Below the pieces are notes generated by a model. It was given only the letters and a program-made list of their open reading frames with translations, was not told where the DNA came from and made no database searches. From an uncultured bacterium (GTDB taxonomy: Bacteria; Elusimicrobiota; Elusimicrobia; Elusimicrobiales; Elusimicrobiaceae), in NCBI GenBank assembly GCA_949291545.1, contig CASEWB010000008.1:1-64000 (forward strand): DNA of 64,000 nt, written 5' to 3'. The position numbers were made by a program, and so were the translations under genes. Position 1 is the first letter of the stretch; each line of letters starts with the position of its first letter. Of this stretch, positions 51,351-60,251 are shown piece by piece.

Positions 51351-52670
51351 CTAGGCTCCCGTTGCGGCGTCTGTTTTCTGAGCAGCGTAACGGCGCGGAA
51401 ACCCCAGCCATATGGCCAACAGGGCGCCAATGCCCAACAAATAAGGGTAATACAGGTATTTCATAATCTGCACCGGGGAAACACCCGATAAACTGGCCGC
51501 CATTAACAATTGCGCCCCGTACGGGATAATGCCTTGTATAAAGCAGGAAAAAATGTCCAACAAGCTGGCCGCGCGGTTGGGCGCAATGTGAAAACGCTGT
51601 GCGATTTCTTTGGCAATGGGGCCCGCCATAATAAGAGCAATCGTGTTGTTGGCCGTGCAGAGATTGGCAAAACTGACTACCCCGGAAATGCTGAGTTCGG
51701 CCCCTTTGCGCGAGCGGATTTTGGCCGTCATTTTTTGGATAATCCACGCCAAGCCGCCATTGTAGCGGATCATTTCCAGCATACCGCCTGCCAAAATGGT
51801 TACGATAATCAGTTCCCCCATACCGTTGATGCCGGCCCCCATAGAAGTCGTCCAGCCCCACACGTCAAACGCTCCGGTTAAAAGGCCAATCAGCCCGCAA
51901 AGCACCGTTCCGCCCAGCAGCACCACCATCACATTTACGCCCATCACGGCTGCGGCTAATACGATAAAATAGGGAAGCACTTTTATCCACGAAATATCCC
52001 CAATTACAAACGAAGTTTTTGCCCCGCTGCCTAATAAAATATACACGATGGTGGCCAAAACGGCAAAAGGCATTACAATGTGAAAGTTCGTTTTAAATTT
52101 GTCCGCCATTTTGCACCCTTGGGTGCGGGTTGCTACGATGGTGGTATCGGAAATGAAGGAAAGGTTGTCCCCAAACATAGCCCCGCTGACGACCACTGCA
52201 CTCATTAACGCCGGCGAAATACCCGTCTGTGCCGAAAGGCCTGCCGCTACCGGCGTCAGCGCAACAATCGTGCCCACGGAAGTCCCTATGGAAACGGATA
52301 TCACGCACGCGGCCAAAAACACACCTGCCGCCAGCACATTGCCAGGCAGGATGAAAAGGGTTAAATTGACGGTTGCGTCCACCGCGCCCATGGCTTTGGC
52401 CGTTTGGGCAAACGCGCCGGCCAAAATAAAAATCATTACCATTAGCATAATGTTGGAGTTGGCCGCCCCTTTGCAGAACAATTCAATGCGGTTGTGCAGC
52501 GTAGCCCCTTTGCTCATCCAAACCGCCACTACCGAAGATAATACAAAAGCCACTGTGATAGGCATTTTGTAAAAATCTCCGGCCGCCAACGATACAGCCA
52601 GGTACGACACTAAAAATACCGCCAGCGGAATAAGCGCAAACGGATTGGGGGTAATGGGTTCTTGTTTCAT
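51351..52670 (-). CDS. NhaC-family Na+/H+ antiporter-type transporter
   Basis: The 439-residue membrane protein has about eleven segments and the NhaC-family features GTSVGTIVALTPVA, SGAMFGDNLSFISDTTIVATR and LCTANNTIALIMAGPIA. The family exchanges Na+ for H+ or couples Na+ to organic anions, so the exact substrate is open. The start at 52670 follows CAGGAG. The leader carries a strong hairpin between promoter and start, see 52697-52722. Confidence 0.88.
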   Translation of the reverse strand: MKQEPITPNPFALIPLAVFLVSYLAVSLAAGDFYKMPITVAFVLSSVVAVWMSKGATLHNRIELFCKGAANSNIMLMVMIFILAGAFAQTAKAMGAVDATVNLTLFILPGNVLAAGVFLAACVISVSIGTSVGTIVALTPVAAGLSAQTGISPALMSAVVVSGAMFGDNLSFISDTTIVATRTQGCKMADKFKTNFHIVMPFAVLATIVYILLGSGAKTSFVIGDISWIKVLPYFIVLAAAVMGVNVMVVLLGGTVLCGLIGLLTGAFDVWGWTTSMGAGINGMGELIIVTILAGGMLEMIRYNGGLAWIIQKMTAKIRSRKGAELSISGVVSFANLCTANNTIALIMAGPIAKEIAQRFHIAPNRAASLLDIFSCFIQGIIPYGAQLLMAASLSGVSPVQIMKYLYYPYLLGIGALLAIWLGFPRRYAAQKTDAATGA

Positions 52671-52696
52671 AAAACTCCTGCGCCTGGCAAAATAAA

Positions 52697-52722
52697 TCCG
52701 CCGGGGTAATGCGGCCGGCGGA
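52697..52722 (-). promoter_or_regulatory. Hairpin in the nhaC leader
   Basis: TCCGCCGG / CCGGCGGA stem followed by TTTATTTT on the minus strand, 27 bases before the nhaC ATG and downstream of TATAAT boxes at about 52740-52765. It may be an attenuator, or simply the terminator of the upstream alcohol dehydrogenase gene. Confidence 0.45.
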
Positions 52723-52810
52723 CGGCACAAGTAAAATTATACTTATATTATATAATTTTTTTGAGTCGGCTGGATAGCATCTCCCGCGCCAAATATTCTT
52801 TGGGGCAATA

Positions 52811-53995
52811 CTATTGGTTAGCGGCGGTGTAGATGCGCAGCAAGTCCGCTTTTGCCAACGGTTTTAACCGGCTGATGGTGCGCGTACCGCCGCGGCTGCA
52901 TTTATCCGCCAGTTCGCTTAGCTCTTGCGGGTTGAGCGTGCGCCCCAACAATTGCGGCAGGCTGACCGGCATTCCCAGCGAAGCAAAAAACTGTACGGTA
53001 GCTTCTATCCCTTCCCGGGCGGCAGTATCAATGTCGGTTATTGTATCCAAACGCCAAACATTGCACGCATACCGGGCAAAACGGGCAGGGTCTTCTTTGT
53101 ATACATACAAGGCCCACGCTTTCCACACGGCGGACAAGCTTTCCCCGTGGGGCACGCCAAAACGCCCGCTTAGTTCGTGCCCCAGCTGGTGGACGGCAAA
53201 TTCTTTTACGGCGCCCAACCCTGTCAAATTATTATGCGAAAGGCTGCCCGCCCACATCAGTTCGCTTTGGGCCTGGTAATCGGTCGGTGTTTGCACTGCC
53301 AAGGGCCCGTAATGAATGACGGTGCGCATAAGGGCTTCGGCCAAGGCGTCGGTTAATTCGTTGCCTTGCATGGGGGTAAAATACCGGTCCAGCGTGTGCA
53401 TTAAAATATCTGTTACGCCGCAGGCAATTTGTTTGGGCGAGAGGGTGAAAGTCAGCTCCGGGTTCATAAGGGCAAACCGCGGGCGGTTAAAAGGCGTGTT
53501 GATGCCCCGCTTATCTTGGCGGGAATCGTCGGTTAGGACGGCGGAGTCGCTTGTTTCGCTGCCGGCGGCGGAAAGGGTCAGCACGCACCCTACGGGCAAC
53601 GCTTGGGTGACGGAGGCTTTTCCCAACCAGTAATCCCATATATCGGTGTGGGGGTCCGCCGCGCCGATGGCTACGGCTTTGGCGGTGTCAATTACGCTGC
53701 CGCCGCCTACGGCCAAAATAAAATCGGCTTGTTGGGCAATTGCGCATAAAACCCCCTTGCGGGCAAACGACAGGGTGGGGTTGGGCTGTACGCCGCCCAA
53801 AGTTTTTACCGCTAGGCCTGCTTGTGTGAGGGATTTTTCCACCCGCTCCAACAGACCGCTTTTTACGGCGCTTTGCCCGCCGTATAGCACCAGTACGCGT
53901 GTGCCGCCGTATTTTTTGACGGAGGCTCCGGCTTGTTCCTCGGCGTGTGCGCCAAAAATAATTTCTGTCGGGGCGTAAAACGTAAAATCTCTCAT
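52811..53995 (-). CDS. Iron-containing alcohol dehydrogenase (butanol dehydrogenase-like)
   Basis: The 394-residue group III alcohol dehydrogenase has a nucleotide-binding GGGSVIDTAKAVAIGAA and metal ligands in VTDILMHTLDRYF and FAVHQLGHELSGRFGVPHGE. The sequence matches the NAD(P)H-dependent butanol or YqhD-type enzymes that reduce aldehydes. It adds to AdhE in this window for aldehyde disposal. AAGGAG precedes the ATG. No Rex-like palindrome is seen in its promoter. Confidence 0.92.
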   Translation of the reverse strand: MRDFTFYAPTEIIFGAHAEEQAGASVKKYGGTRVLVLYGGQSAVKSGLLERVEKSLTQAGLAVKTLGGVQPNPTLSFARKGVLCAIAQQADFILAVGGGSVIDTAKAVAIGAADPHTDIWDYWLGKASVTQALPVGCVLTLSAAGSETSDSAVLTDDSRQDKRGINTPFNRPRFALMNPELTFTLSPKQIACGVTDILMHTLDRYFTPMQGNELTDALAEALMRTVIHYGPLAVQTPTDYQAQSELMWAGSLSHNNLTGLGAVKEFAVHQLGHELSGRFGVPHGESLSAVWKAWALYVYKEDPARFARYACNVWRLDTITDIDTAAREGIEATVQFFASLGMPVSLPQLLGRTLNPQELSELADKCSRGGTRTISRLKPLAKADLLRIYTAANQ

Positions 53996-54131
53996 AAATT
54001 CTCCTTAAACCAATTAACAAAAAATTATTATATAACACTTTTACCGGCTTGAACATAAAAGTGATAGAATATCCCTACCAAGGCCCGTCGCCGTTTCCAG
54101 GCGGATTTCCCGGGCGCTGCCGGAGGGAACT

Positions 54132-55367
54132 ATGAAAGCTGTTATTTTGACGATAGGGGACGAAATTTTACTCGGACAAATATTAGACACCAATTCCCGC
54201 TTTATCGCGCGTGAACTGGCGCGGTTGGGAGCCCAAACGGTGGAAATGCGCTCCGTGGCCGACCAAAAAGACGCCATTTGGCACGGCGTGGACGAGGCTA
54301 TGCGGCAAGCGGACGCCGTGTTTGTGACGGGGGGATTGGGCCCTACGAAAGACGATGTAACTAAAAAAGTGCTGGCGGAATATTTTGGTACGGAATTGGC
54401 GTTTAATCCACAGGTGTACGGGTGGCTGGAAGAAATTTTTTCCGCTAATCCCCAACGGCTAAACGATTATAATAAAACCCAGGCTTGGCTGCCCAAAACG
54501 TGTGTGCCGCTGCGTAATTTAAAAGGGACGGCCAGCGGCATGTGGTTTGAAAAAGGCGGCAAAGTGCTTGTTTCCCTGCCGGGCGTTCCGTTTGAAACAG
54601 AATACTTGTTCCCGGCGGAAGTGTTGCCGCGGTTGAAAGAAAAATTCCACGATTTGCTGTTGCGGTACCGTATGGTAACGGTGTATGACATTCCGGAAGC
54701 GGAATTGGCTATGAAGCTGGCCCGGTTTGAAGAAAGCCTTGCGGCCGGGATATCATTGGCGTATTTGCCGTCGCCGGGGTTTGTGCGCCTGCGGCTGACG
54801 GCTAAAGGCGCGGCGGTGGACGAATTGGACACGCACTTTGAAAAACTGCAGCAGGAATTAAACGGCCTTTCGTATGAAGAACAATGCGGACAAACCACCG
54901 AGGAAGAAATCGCCCAACGCTTACGCCAGGCCGGGCAAACCGTGGCTTGTGCGGAAAGCTGCACGGGGGGAAATATTGCCCATTTAATTACGTCCGTAGC
55001 GGGCGCATCGGCCTATTTTTTAGGCGGGGTGGTGGCATATTCCAATGAAGTTAAAAAAAGCGTGCTGGGCGTGCGTGCGGAAGATTTGGAAAAATACGGC
55101 GCGGTAAGCGAACCCGTGGCGGTGCAAATGGCGCAGGGGGTGCGGCGCATCACGGGGGCGCAGTGGGCGGTGTCCACCACCGGTGTAGCCGGGCCGGACG
55201 GCGGCACGCCCGAAAAACCCGTCGGCACCGTATGGATTGGCGTAGCCGGGCCGCTAGGGGCCAAAGCACAGAAGTTTGTTTTTTCGCACACGCGGGAGCG
55301 CAACATCGGGCGGGCCTCTGTAAAAGCCTTGCAGCTGTTGCTTGGAGAAATGGAGCGAAATAAGTAA
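54132..55367 (+). CDS. cinA: CinA-type NMN amidohydrolase / ADP-ribose pyrophosphatase
   Basis: The 411-residue protein is the full two-domain CinA. The N-terminal MoCF domain has TIGDEILLGQILDTNS and VFVTGGLGPTKDDVT; the C-terminal PncC domain has CAESCTGGNIAHLI and VSTTGVAGPDGGTPEKPVGTV. CinA recycles NAD by deamidating NMN. GGAGGG precedes the ATG. It has its own terminator. Confidence 0.95.
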   Translation: MKAVILTIGDEILLGQILDTNSRFIARELARLGAQTVEMRSVADQKDAIWHGVDEAMRQADAVFVTGGLGPTKDDVTKKVLAEYFGTELAFNPQVYGWLEEIFSANPQRLNDYNKTQAWLPKTCVPLRNLKGTASGMWFEKGGKVLVSLPGVPFETEYLFPAEVLPRLKEKFHDLLLRYRMVTVYDIPEAELAMKLARFEESLAAGISLAYLPSPGFVRLRLTAKGAAVDELDTHFEKLQQELNGLSYEEQCGQTTEEEIAQRLRQAGQTVACAESCTGGNIAHLITSVAGASAYFLGGVVAYSNEVKKSVLGVRAEDLEKYGAVSEPVAVQMAQGVRRITGAQWAVSTTGVAGPDGGTPEKPVGTVWIGVAGPLGAKAQKFVFSHTRERNIGRASVKALQLLLGEMERNK

Positions 55368-55391
55368 TTTTACAGGCAGGAACAAAACAAT

Positions 55392-55428
55392 TAAAACCGG
55401 ATTTTTATTAAAATCCGGTTTTGTTTTT
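55392..55428. terminator. Bidirectional terminator (cinA / thioredoxin)
   Basis: AAAACCGGATTTT / AAAATCCGGTTTT hairpin between converging genes. Confidence 0.9.
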
Positions 55429-55452
55429 ATATTACCCATTCGAGCCGATGGC

Positions 55453-55776
55453 TTATAACAGAGTGTCCAAGTGTTTGCGTAAATCCGCCTCGGCAAATAC
55501 GCCCGCCATTCGGTGCACAACTTGCCCTTCCTTCACAAACACAAAAGACGGCACTCCGCTTACGCCAAATTTGCGTGCCACGACGGGCGCTTGCTCCACA
55601 TCCACGACTAAAAAGGCCACTTTGTCCCGGTAGTTTTTGGCAAGCTTGTCTATCAGCGTGTTCATGTGGTGGCAGTGCGGGCACCAGGAAGCAACAAATT
55701 CCACCACTTCTGCTTGTTCGAATTTTTTGTAGGCCGCTTCAAAGGAAGCGGCGGTAACGGTTAATTTGGCGTCCAT
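55453..55776 (-). CDS. Thioredoxin-like protein with CPHC active site
   Basis: The 107-residue protein has a thioredoxin fold (VVEFVASWCPHCHHMNTLID, then FGVSGVPSFVFVKEG with the cis-proline). The active site is WCPHC (C32, C35) instead of the usual WCGPC; CPHC is typical of oxidising DsbA. There is no signal peptide, so it is cytoplasmic. TATACT ends seven bases before the ATG with no ribosome-binding site, so a leaderless start is likely. Confidence 0.9.
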   Translation of the reverse strand: MDAKLTVTAASFEAAYKKFEQAEVVEFVASWCPHCHHMNTLIDKLAKNYRDKVAFLVVDVEQAPVVARKFGVSGVPSFVFVKEGQVVHRMAGVFAEADLRKHLDTLL

Positions 55777-55783
55777 ATATTAA

Positions 55784-55789
55784 AGTATA
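55784..55789 (-). promoter_or_regulatory. -10 box of the thioredoxin gene, predicted leaderless
   Basis: Minus strand TATACT-TTAATAT-ATG; seven bases to the start codon. Confidence 0.5.
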
Positions 55790-55850
55790 GTTTAACACAG
55801 GGCGTTTGTCTGGGTGTTTTTTGGGTTAGCTGAAGAGAAGTGAAAGGCGC

Positions 55851-55879
55851 TTGACAAAATAACTATACGCTCGTATAAT
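55851..55879 (+). promoter_or_regulatory. Consensus promoter of the TetR-efflux operon
   Basis: TTGACA (55851-55856), 17 bases, TATAAT (55874-55879). Both hexamers are perfect, so expression must be held back by a repressor. Confidence 0.88.
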
Positions 55880-55896
55880 TATTATACAAGTGTATA
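55864..55896. promoter_or_regulatory. Tandem TetR operators
   Basis: Two palindromes of the form TATAC-N4-GTATA: 55864-55877 (TATACGCTCGTATA) and 55883-55896 (TATACAAGTGTATA), 19 bases apart. The first covers the spacer and -10, the second the likely +1. Both fit a dimeric TetR-type repressor and self-regulation. Confidence 0.75.
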
Positions 55897-55910
55897 ACAA
55901 GGAGTTAGAT

Positions 55911-56543
55911 ATGGGAAGGACTGCTGCCGGAAATGACGTAAAACTTTTGCGAGCGGGCATACAGCTGGCGCGTGCCAAGGGCCTGGGCGGGTTTACCGTG
56001 CGGGAAGTGTGCGCTTTAAGCCGGGTAAATTTGGGAATGTTTCATTATTACTTTACCAATAAAGAAAATTTCGACCGGGCGTTACTCCGCTCGCTGTATG
56101 AAAATTTAATGAAAAATATCCGTTTGGAAGTGTCGGACAAACGTTCCCCGCGGGAAAATGTATTAAATATCTTGTTGGCTATACAGCGTTTTGTGCGGGA
56201 AAACCGGAGGATGTTGTCTTCCTTGGCCGGGGACGTATTTAGCGGAAACGCTAAAATTATAGATTTTATCGGCCGAAATTTTACGCACCATATTACCTTG
56301 CTTTTGGGCCAGTTGGAACGAGCGGAAAAAGAGGGGTCCCTGGTTCTTAAAGACGCTGCCAATGCGGCCTTGGTCCTGGCGATGCCAGTAGTATTTCCGC
56401 AGATTGTAGCCGGGTTGGACGAGCGCGTGCCTTTGCCGTGGAAGGGCAAAGTCCGCCCGTCGGTAGCGGCATTATTTTCGGATAAAGGGGCTGAGGAGCG
56501 CATTAAACTGCTGGTGAATGCTGTTTTTAAGGGGGAAAAATGA
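55911..56543 (+). CDS. TetR-family repressor of an efflux operon
   Basis: The 210-residue protein has the TetR helix-turn-helix near residue 25 (GGFTVREVCALSRVNLGMFH, then YYFTNKENFD) and a helical ligand-binding part after it. It heads a seven-gene operon with a TolC-like channel, an adaptor and four ABC genes, the arrangement seen for CecR (YbiH) and ybhGFSR in E. coli. AAGGAG precedes the ATG at 55911. The tandem palindromes in its promoter suggest autoregulation. Ligand unknown; toxic organics are likely. Confidence 0.92.
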   Translation: MGRTAAGNDVKLLRAGIQLARAKGLGGFTVREVCALSRVNLGMFHYYFTNKENFDRALLRSLYENLMKNIRLEVSDKRSPRENVLNILLAIQRFVRENRRMLSSLAGDVFSGNAKIIDFIGRNFTHHITLLLGQLERAEKEGSLVLKDAANAALVLAMPVVFPQIVAGLDERVPLPWKGKVRPSVAALFSDKGAEERIKLLVNAVFKGEK

Positions 56544-57883
56544 AAAAACTGCTAGGGGTAGTAGGTTGTGTGGGGCTTTGCGTAAGCGGGTGGGCCCTGG
56601 AAGTGAACAATTTATCGCTGGAAAAATGCGAATCTTCCGCGTTGGAATTTGCTCCCTCGGTAAAAGCGGCGCAGGCGCAGGCCGCGGCGGCCAAAGCCGC
56701 GTACGAAAGCAAACGGGGGAACTTGTACCCGTCCTTATACTTGGACGCCGCCGGAAGCTGGACCTCGGAAGTACCGCAAATGCAGGTGGGGCCGCAGACG
56801 TTTGAGTTTGGCAGCGAATGGGGCTACTCCGTCGGACCGACGATGGAATATGTGCTGTTTGACAACGGGGCCCGTGCGGCGGCCGCCAAAAGCGCGCAGG
56901 AGGCTTACCAAAGCAAATTGGCCGAGTACGAGTTGGCCCGCAAGCAAGTGATTTTGCAAGTCCGCCAGGCGTATTTTTCCGTCCAGCGCGATTTGGAAAA
57001 TTTGTTTTTGATGTCGGAACAGTTAAAAGTCGCGCGCAAACAGCTGGCGGACGTGCAATCTGCGTATCAAGCGGGCGCGAAGAGCCGCCGTGACGTGCTG
57101 CTGGCGGAAAAACAATCGCTTCGGACGGCCGTGGACGCCAGTTCCGCCCGCGCCGAACTAGCGCGGGATTTGCGCGAACTGTTTAAACTAACGGGGACGG
57201 ACTTTGGCATTGACCCGCACTACCCGCTGGACTGGCGCGTGCGCGCAAAATTAGACGGCGAAACTTCCGCCGTTATCCGCGCCGACGACCCCGCCCAAAC
57301 CGTACAGCAATTTGCTTCGTTTGCACAACTGGAATTTGACGAAGATACCCCGCGTTTGGCGGCATATGACGGGGTGGTTAAATCGTATGAATATGCCGCG
57401 CGCGGCTATGCGGCCTCCGTATGGCCGCGGGTGGGGTTAAGCGCTGGAGCTTACGCCCAATACCCCAATGGCCCTATCCAGGAGGACGTGTTCTTGGGCA
57501 AAGCGGGTCTTTCCCTGCGTCTGCCGCTGTTTGAAGGGAAAAAGAACCGCAGCCAGGCCCAGGCGCAAGAACTTGCTGCCGACGCCGCGCGTGAACAAAA
57601 GCGCGACACGCAGGAAGCACTAAAAGCACTGTTTCTTTCGGCCAAAGATTCGCTGGGGGCGCTGGATATAGAAAGCAACTTGGCCGCACAGCTGGCTGAT
57701 AAAGCCTCCCAATCGGCCGCGCTTACTTATCAGGCATACAATGCGGGGGCGGTAACATTTTTGGAAGTGGACGACGCAAATTTGTCTGCGCTGCAAAGCC
57801 GGATTATGTTAAACGAACTCAATATCCGCCGTCTAAACGGCCTGGCCGTACTGGACAGTTTGGGAAAAATAGGTGATTTATGA
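56540..57883 (+). CDS. TolC-like outer-membrane efflux channel
   Basis: The 447-residue protein has a signal peptide ending VSGWALE and two OEP repeats rich in helix with Ala/Gln (VKAAQAQAAAAKAAYESKRG near residue 40, LKVARKQLADVQSAYQAGAK near 165). Trimeric TolC proteins form the outer part of tripartite pumps. It overlaps the TetR gene by four bases and the adaptor gene by four, so it is made together with its pump. Confidence 0.9.
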   Translation: MKKLLGVVGCVGLCVSGWALEVNNLSLEKCESSALEFAPSVKAAQAQAAAAKAAYESKRGNLYPSLYLDAAGSWTSEVPQMQVGPQTFEFGSEWGYSVGPTMEYVLFDNGARAAAAKSAQEAYQSKLAEYELARKQVILQVRQAYFSVQRDLENLFLMSEQLKVARKQLADVQSAYQAGAKSRRDVLLAEKQSLRTAVDASSARAELARDLRELFKLTGTDFGIDPHYPLDWRVRAKLDGETSAVIRADDPAQTVQQFASFAQLEFDEDTPRLAAYDGVVKSYEYAARGYAASVWPRVGLSAGAYAQYPNGPIQEDVFLGKAGLSLRLPLFEGKKNRSQAQAQELAADAAREQKRDTQEALKALFLSAKDSLGALDIESNLAAQLADKASQSAALTYQAYNAGAVTFLEVDDANLSALQSRIMLNELNIRRLNGLAVLDSLGKIGDL

Positions 57884-58611
57884 AAAAACTAATTATTAGT
57901 GCAGTAGTGATTTTGGTTGTGTTGGTGGCGGCGGGATTGCTGTTTCTGCGGCATACCCCGTTTGCATACAGCGGCGTGGTGGAAGCGGTAGAGGTGGACG
58001 TTCCCAGCCGTCTTTCCGACACGATTAGCGAAATAAACGTACAGGAAGGAAGCCCGGTGGAAAAAGGCCAAGTGCTGGCCCGGCTGGACTGCCGCGATAC
58101 GCGCCTGAAAGCCGCCATCGCCCAAAAAGAATTTAAGCGTGCTGATACGCTTTTAAAAACGACGGCCGGTTCGCGCGAAAATTACGATCTGAAAAAGCAC
58201 CAAAACGATCAGGCCGCCCTATATGAAAGCTGGTGCGGTATCACTAGCCCCATTTCGGGCAAGGTGCTTTATAAGTATTATGAACCCGGGGAGTTTATTG
58301 CCGCGGGGCGTAAAATTGTAACGGTGGCCGATTTGTCCGAAGTGGACGTGTGGGTGTATGTGGAGCACAACTTGCTGGCCCGGCTGGCGGTGGGGGGTGC
58401 GGTGCGCGCTTTGCTGCCCGAAACGGGGCAAGAATTTGAAGGAACTATTTTAAGCATTAACGACGAGGCCGAATTTACCCCCAAAAACGTACAAACCCGC
58501 CGCGAGCGCGAACGGTTAGTCTATGGGATAAAAACACGTTTTAAAAACGACGCCGCACACACCCTTAAATCAGGTATGACGGTGGAAGTGCGCTTTTTGG
58601 AGGGGAAATAA
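57880..58611 (+). CDS. HlyD/YbhG-type membrane-fusion adaptor
   Basis: The 243-residue protein has one N-terminal membrane segment and a lipoyl-like beta domain (VEVDVPSRLSDTISEINVQEG, GITSPISGKVLYKYYEPGE). A short helical hairpin and a beta barrel with FTPKNVQTRRERERLVYGIK follow, the last segment typical of YbhG-like adaptors. It bridges the ABC pump and the TolC-like channel. The hairpin is much shorter than in HlyD. Confidence 0.9.
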   Translation: MKKLIISAVVILVVLVAAGLLFLRHTPFAYSGVVEAVEVDVPSRLSDTISEINVQEGSPVEKGQVLARLDCRDTRLKAAIAQKEFKRADTLLKTTAGSRENYDLKKHQNDQAALYESWCGITSPISGKVLYKYYEPGEFIAAGRKIVTVADLSEVDVWVYVEHNLLARLAVGGAVRALLPETGQEFEGTILSINDEAEFTPKNVQTRRERERLVYGIKTRFKNDAAHTLKSGMTVEVRFLEGK

Positions 58612-58612
58612 T

Positions 58613-59332
58613 ATGCCTGCGCTGCGCGCCCAAGTGCACGGCGTAAGCAAAAAAATGGGCCGCGCCCAGGCACTTAAGCAGGTAGACGATGGGTTTGGCG
58701 CAGGACAGGTGCACGGCATTATTGGCCCCAATGGTGCGGGCAAAACCACGTTAATCCGTGTGCTGGCCGGGCTTTTACACCCGGACGAAGGACGCGTGGA
58801 GTATGACGAAGCTGAAAAATTGATTTCCGCTGCGGACGTCAAACGGGTGACGGGGTATTTCCCGCAGGAACCCAGCCTGTACCCCGATTTAACGTGCCGG
58901 GAACATTTGGAATTTTTCCGCGATTTGTATGATTTGCCGCAAGCCCCTTTTGAACACCGCGCCGAGGAGCTGCTGCACGCTACGGGCATGGCGCCGTTTG
59001 CGGACCGGCCGGCGGGAAAACTTTCCGGCGGAATGTACAAAAAGTTAGGGTTGATGTGTGTGCTGTTAAACCGACCCAAGCTGCTGTTATTGGACGAGCC
59101 GACCGTTGGGGTGGACCCGGTCAGCCGGCAGGAACTGTGGGATTTGGTGTACAGCTTTGCCGGGGAAGAAATGACGGTGATTGTCAGCACGTCGTATATG
59201 GACGAAGCCGGCCGCTGCAGCCAGGTGCATGTACTGAGCGATGGGAAAATGCTGTCTTCGGGCATGCCAAATGACGTAATGCGGCATTTTGGCGTGACGG
59301 ATTTTGCCGAGATATTTTTAAAAAATGAATAA
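58613..59332 (+). CDS. ABC transporter ATPase 1 (degenerate H-loop)
   Basis: The 239-residue ATPase has Walker A GPNGAGKTTL, signature KLSGGMYKKLGL, Walker B LLLLDEPTVGVDP, but in the switch region VSTSYMDEA has Ser where most ABC ATPases have the catalytic His (THYMDEA in the next gene). This matches the first half of E. coli YbhF, a two-ATPase fusion, which appears here as two genes. The start is one base after the adaptor stop. It likely pairs with ATPase 2. Confidence 0.93.
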   Translation: MPALRAQVHGVSKKMGRAQALKQVDDGFGAGQVHGIIGPNGAGKTTLIRVLAGLLHPDEGRVEYDEAEKLISAADVKRVTGYFPQEPSLYPDLTCREHLEFFRDLYDLPQAPFEHRAEELLHATGMAPFADRPAGKLSGGMYKKLGLMCVLLNRPKLLLLDEPTVGVDPVSRQELWDLVYSFAGEEMTVIVSTSYMDEAGRCSQVHVLSDGKMLSSGMPNDVMRHFGVTDFAEIFLKNE

Positions 59333-60251
59333 AAACGATATTGTAATTAGTGTGAAAAATTTGGTGGTGGCGTTTGGCTCCTTTCACGCGGTGGATGGAG
59401 TGAGCTTTGACGTGCATCGGGGGGAAATCTTTGGTTTTTTGGGGGCCAACGGTGCCGGCAAGACCACCACCATACGCACCATTTGCGGTATTTTAAATCC
59501 GTCGGCGGGAACCGTGACGGTGGACGGGGCGGACGTATCCCGCTCTACGGCTGTACTGAAGCCACGTATCGGGTATATGTCCCAAAAATTTACGCTCTAC
59601 CCCGATTTGACGGTGCGCGAAAATATGTATTTTGCCGGCAGCCTTTATGGTATGAGCCCCCAACAAATTGACGAGCGTTCCCGCAAACTGATGGATTTTA
59701 TCGGCTTGCCCCAACGCATACCGGACCCGGTCAGCCACCTTTCGGGCGGCGTAAAGCAGATGGTGGCGCTGGCTTCCTCGCTGCTGCACGACCCGGAACT
59801 GGTGTTTTTGGACGAGCCGACGGCCGGCACCTCGCCGCAGACGCGGGTGGCGTTTTGGGCTTTAATCCGCCGCTTGGCCGAAATGGGAAAAACCGTATTT
59901 GTAACCACCCACTATATGGACGAAGCCGAATACTGCGGCCGAATTGCTTTGATGGAGCGAGGAAAAATTGTGGCGTTGGGGACGCCGGCGGAACTGAAGC
60001 AACAATTTTTCCCCGTCAAACCGCTGGAGATATCTTTTAGCGCACCCGTGCAGAACCAAATGCGCGAAGCGCTTAAACAAGCGGGTATTTCCTCGGCCGT
60101 GTTTGGCAACAGTTTGCGCGTGCGCGCCGCAAACCGCGCCGCATTGGAACGCGTTTGCGCACCGTTTGCAGGGCAATTTGCCGTGCATGAAACGGAACCC
60201 ACTTTGGAAGACGTATTTTTGCAGGCGGTAAGCAGGAGGGAAAACAAATGA
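59325..60251 (+). CDS. ABC transporter ATPase 2
   Basis: The 308-residue ATPase has GANGAGKTTTI, signature HLSGGVKQMVALASS, Walker B VFLDEPTAGTSPQTR and a normal switch (VTTHYMDEAEYC). The D-loop reads TSP instead of VDP. About 80 extra C-terminal residues form a regulatory domain as in YbhF. It overlaps ATPase 1 by eight bases. With ATPase 1 it probably forms an asymmetric heterodimer. Confidence 0.93.
   Translation: MNKNDIVISVKNLVVAFGSFHAVDGVSFDVHRGEIFGFLGANGAGKTTTIRTICGILNPSAGTVTVDGADVSRSTAVLKPRIGYMSQKFTLYPDLTVRENMYFAGSLYGMSPQQIDERSRKLMDFIGLPQRIPDPVSHLSGGVKQMVALASSLLHDPELVFLDEPTAGTSPQTRVAFWALIRRLAEMGKTVFVTTHYMDEAEYCGRIALMERGKIVALGTPAELKQQFFPVKPLEISFSAPVQNQMREALKQAGISSAVFGNSLRVRAANRAALERVCAPFAGQFAVHETEPTLEDVFLQAVSRRENK

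Noticed and set aside
53996..54060. Searched the promoter of the second alcohol dehydrogenase for a Rex-like palindrome
   Set aside because: Only a partial GATATT is seen further upstream, without the second arm.
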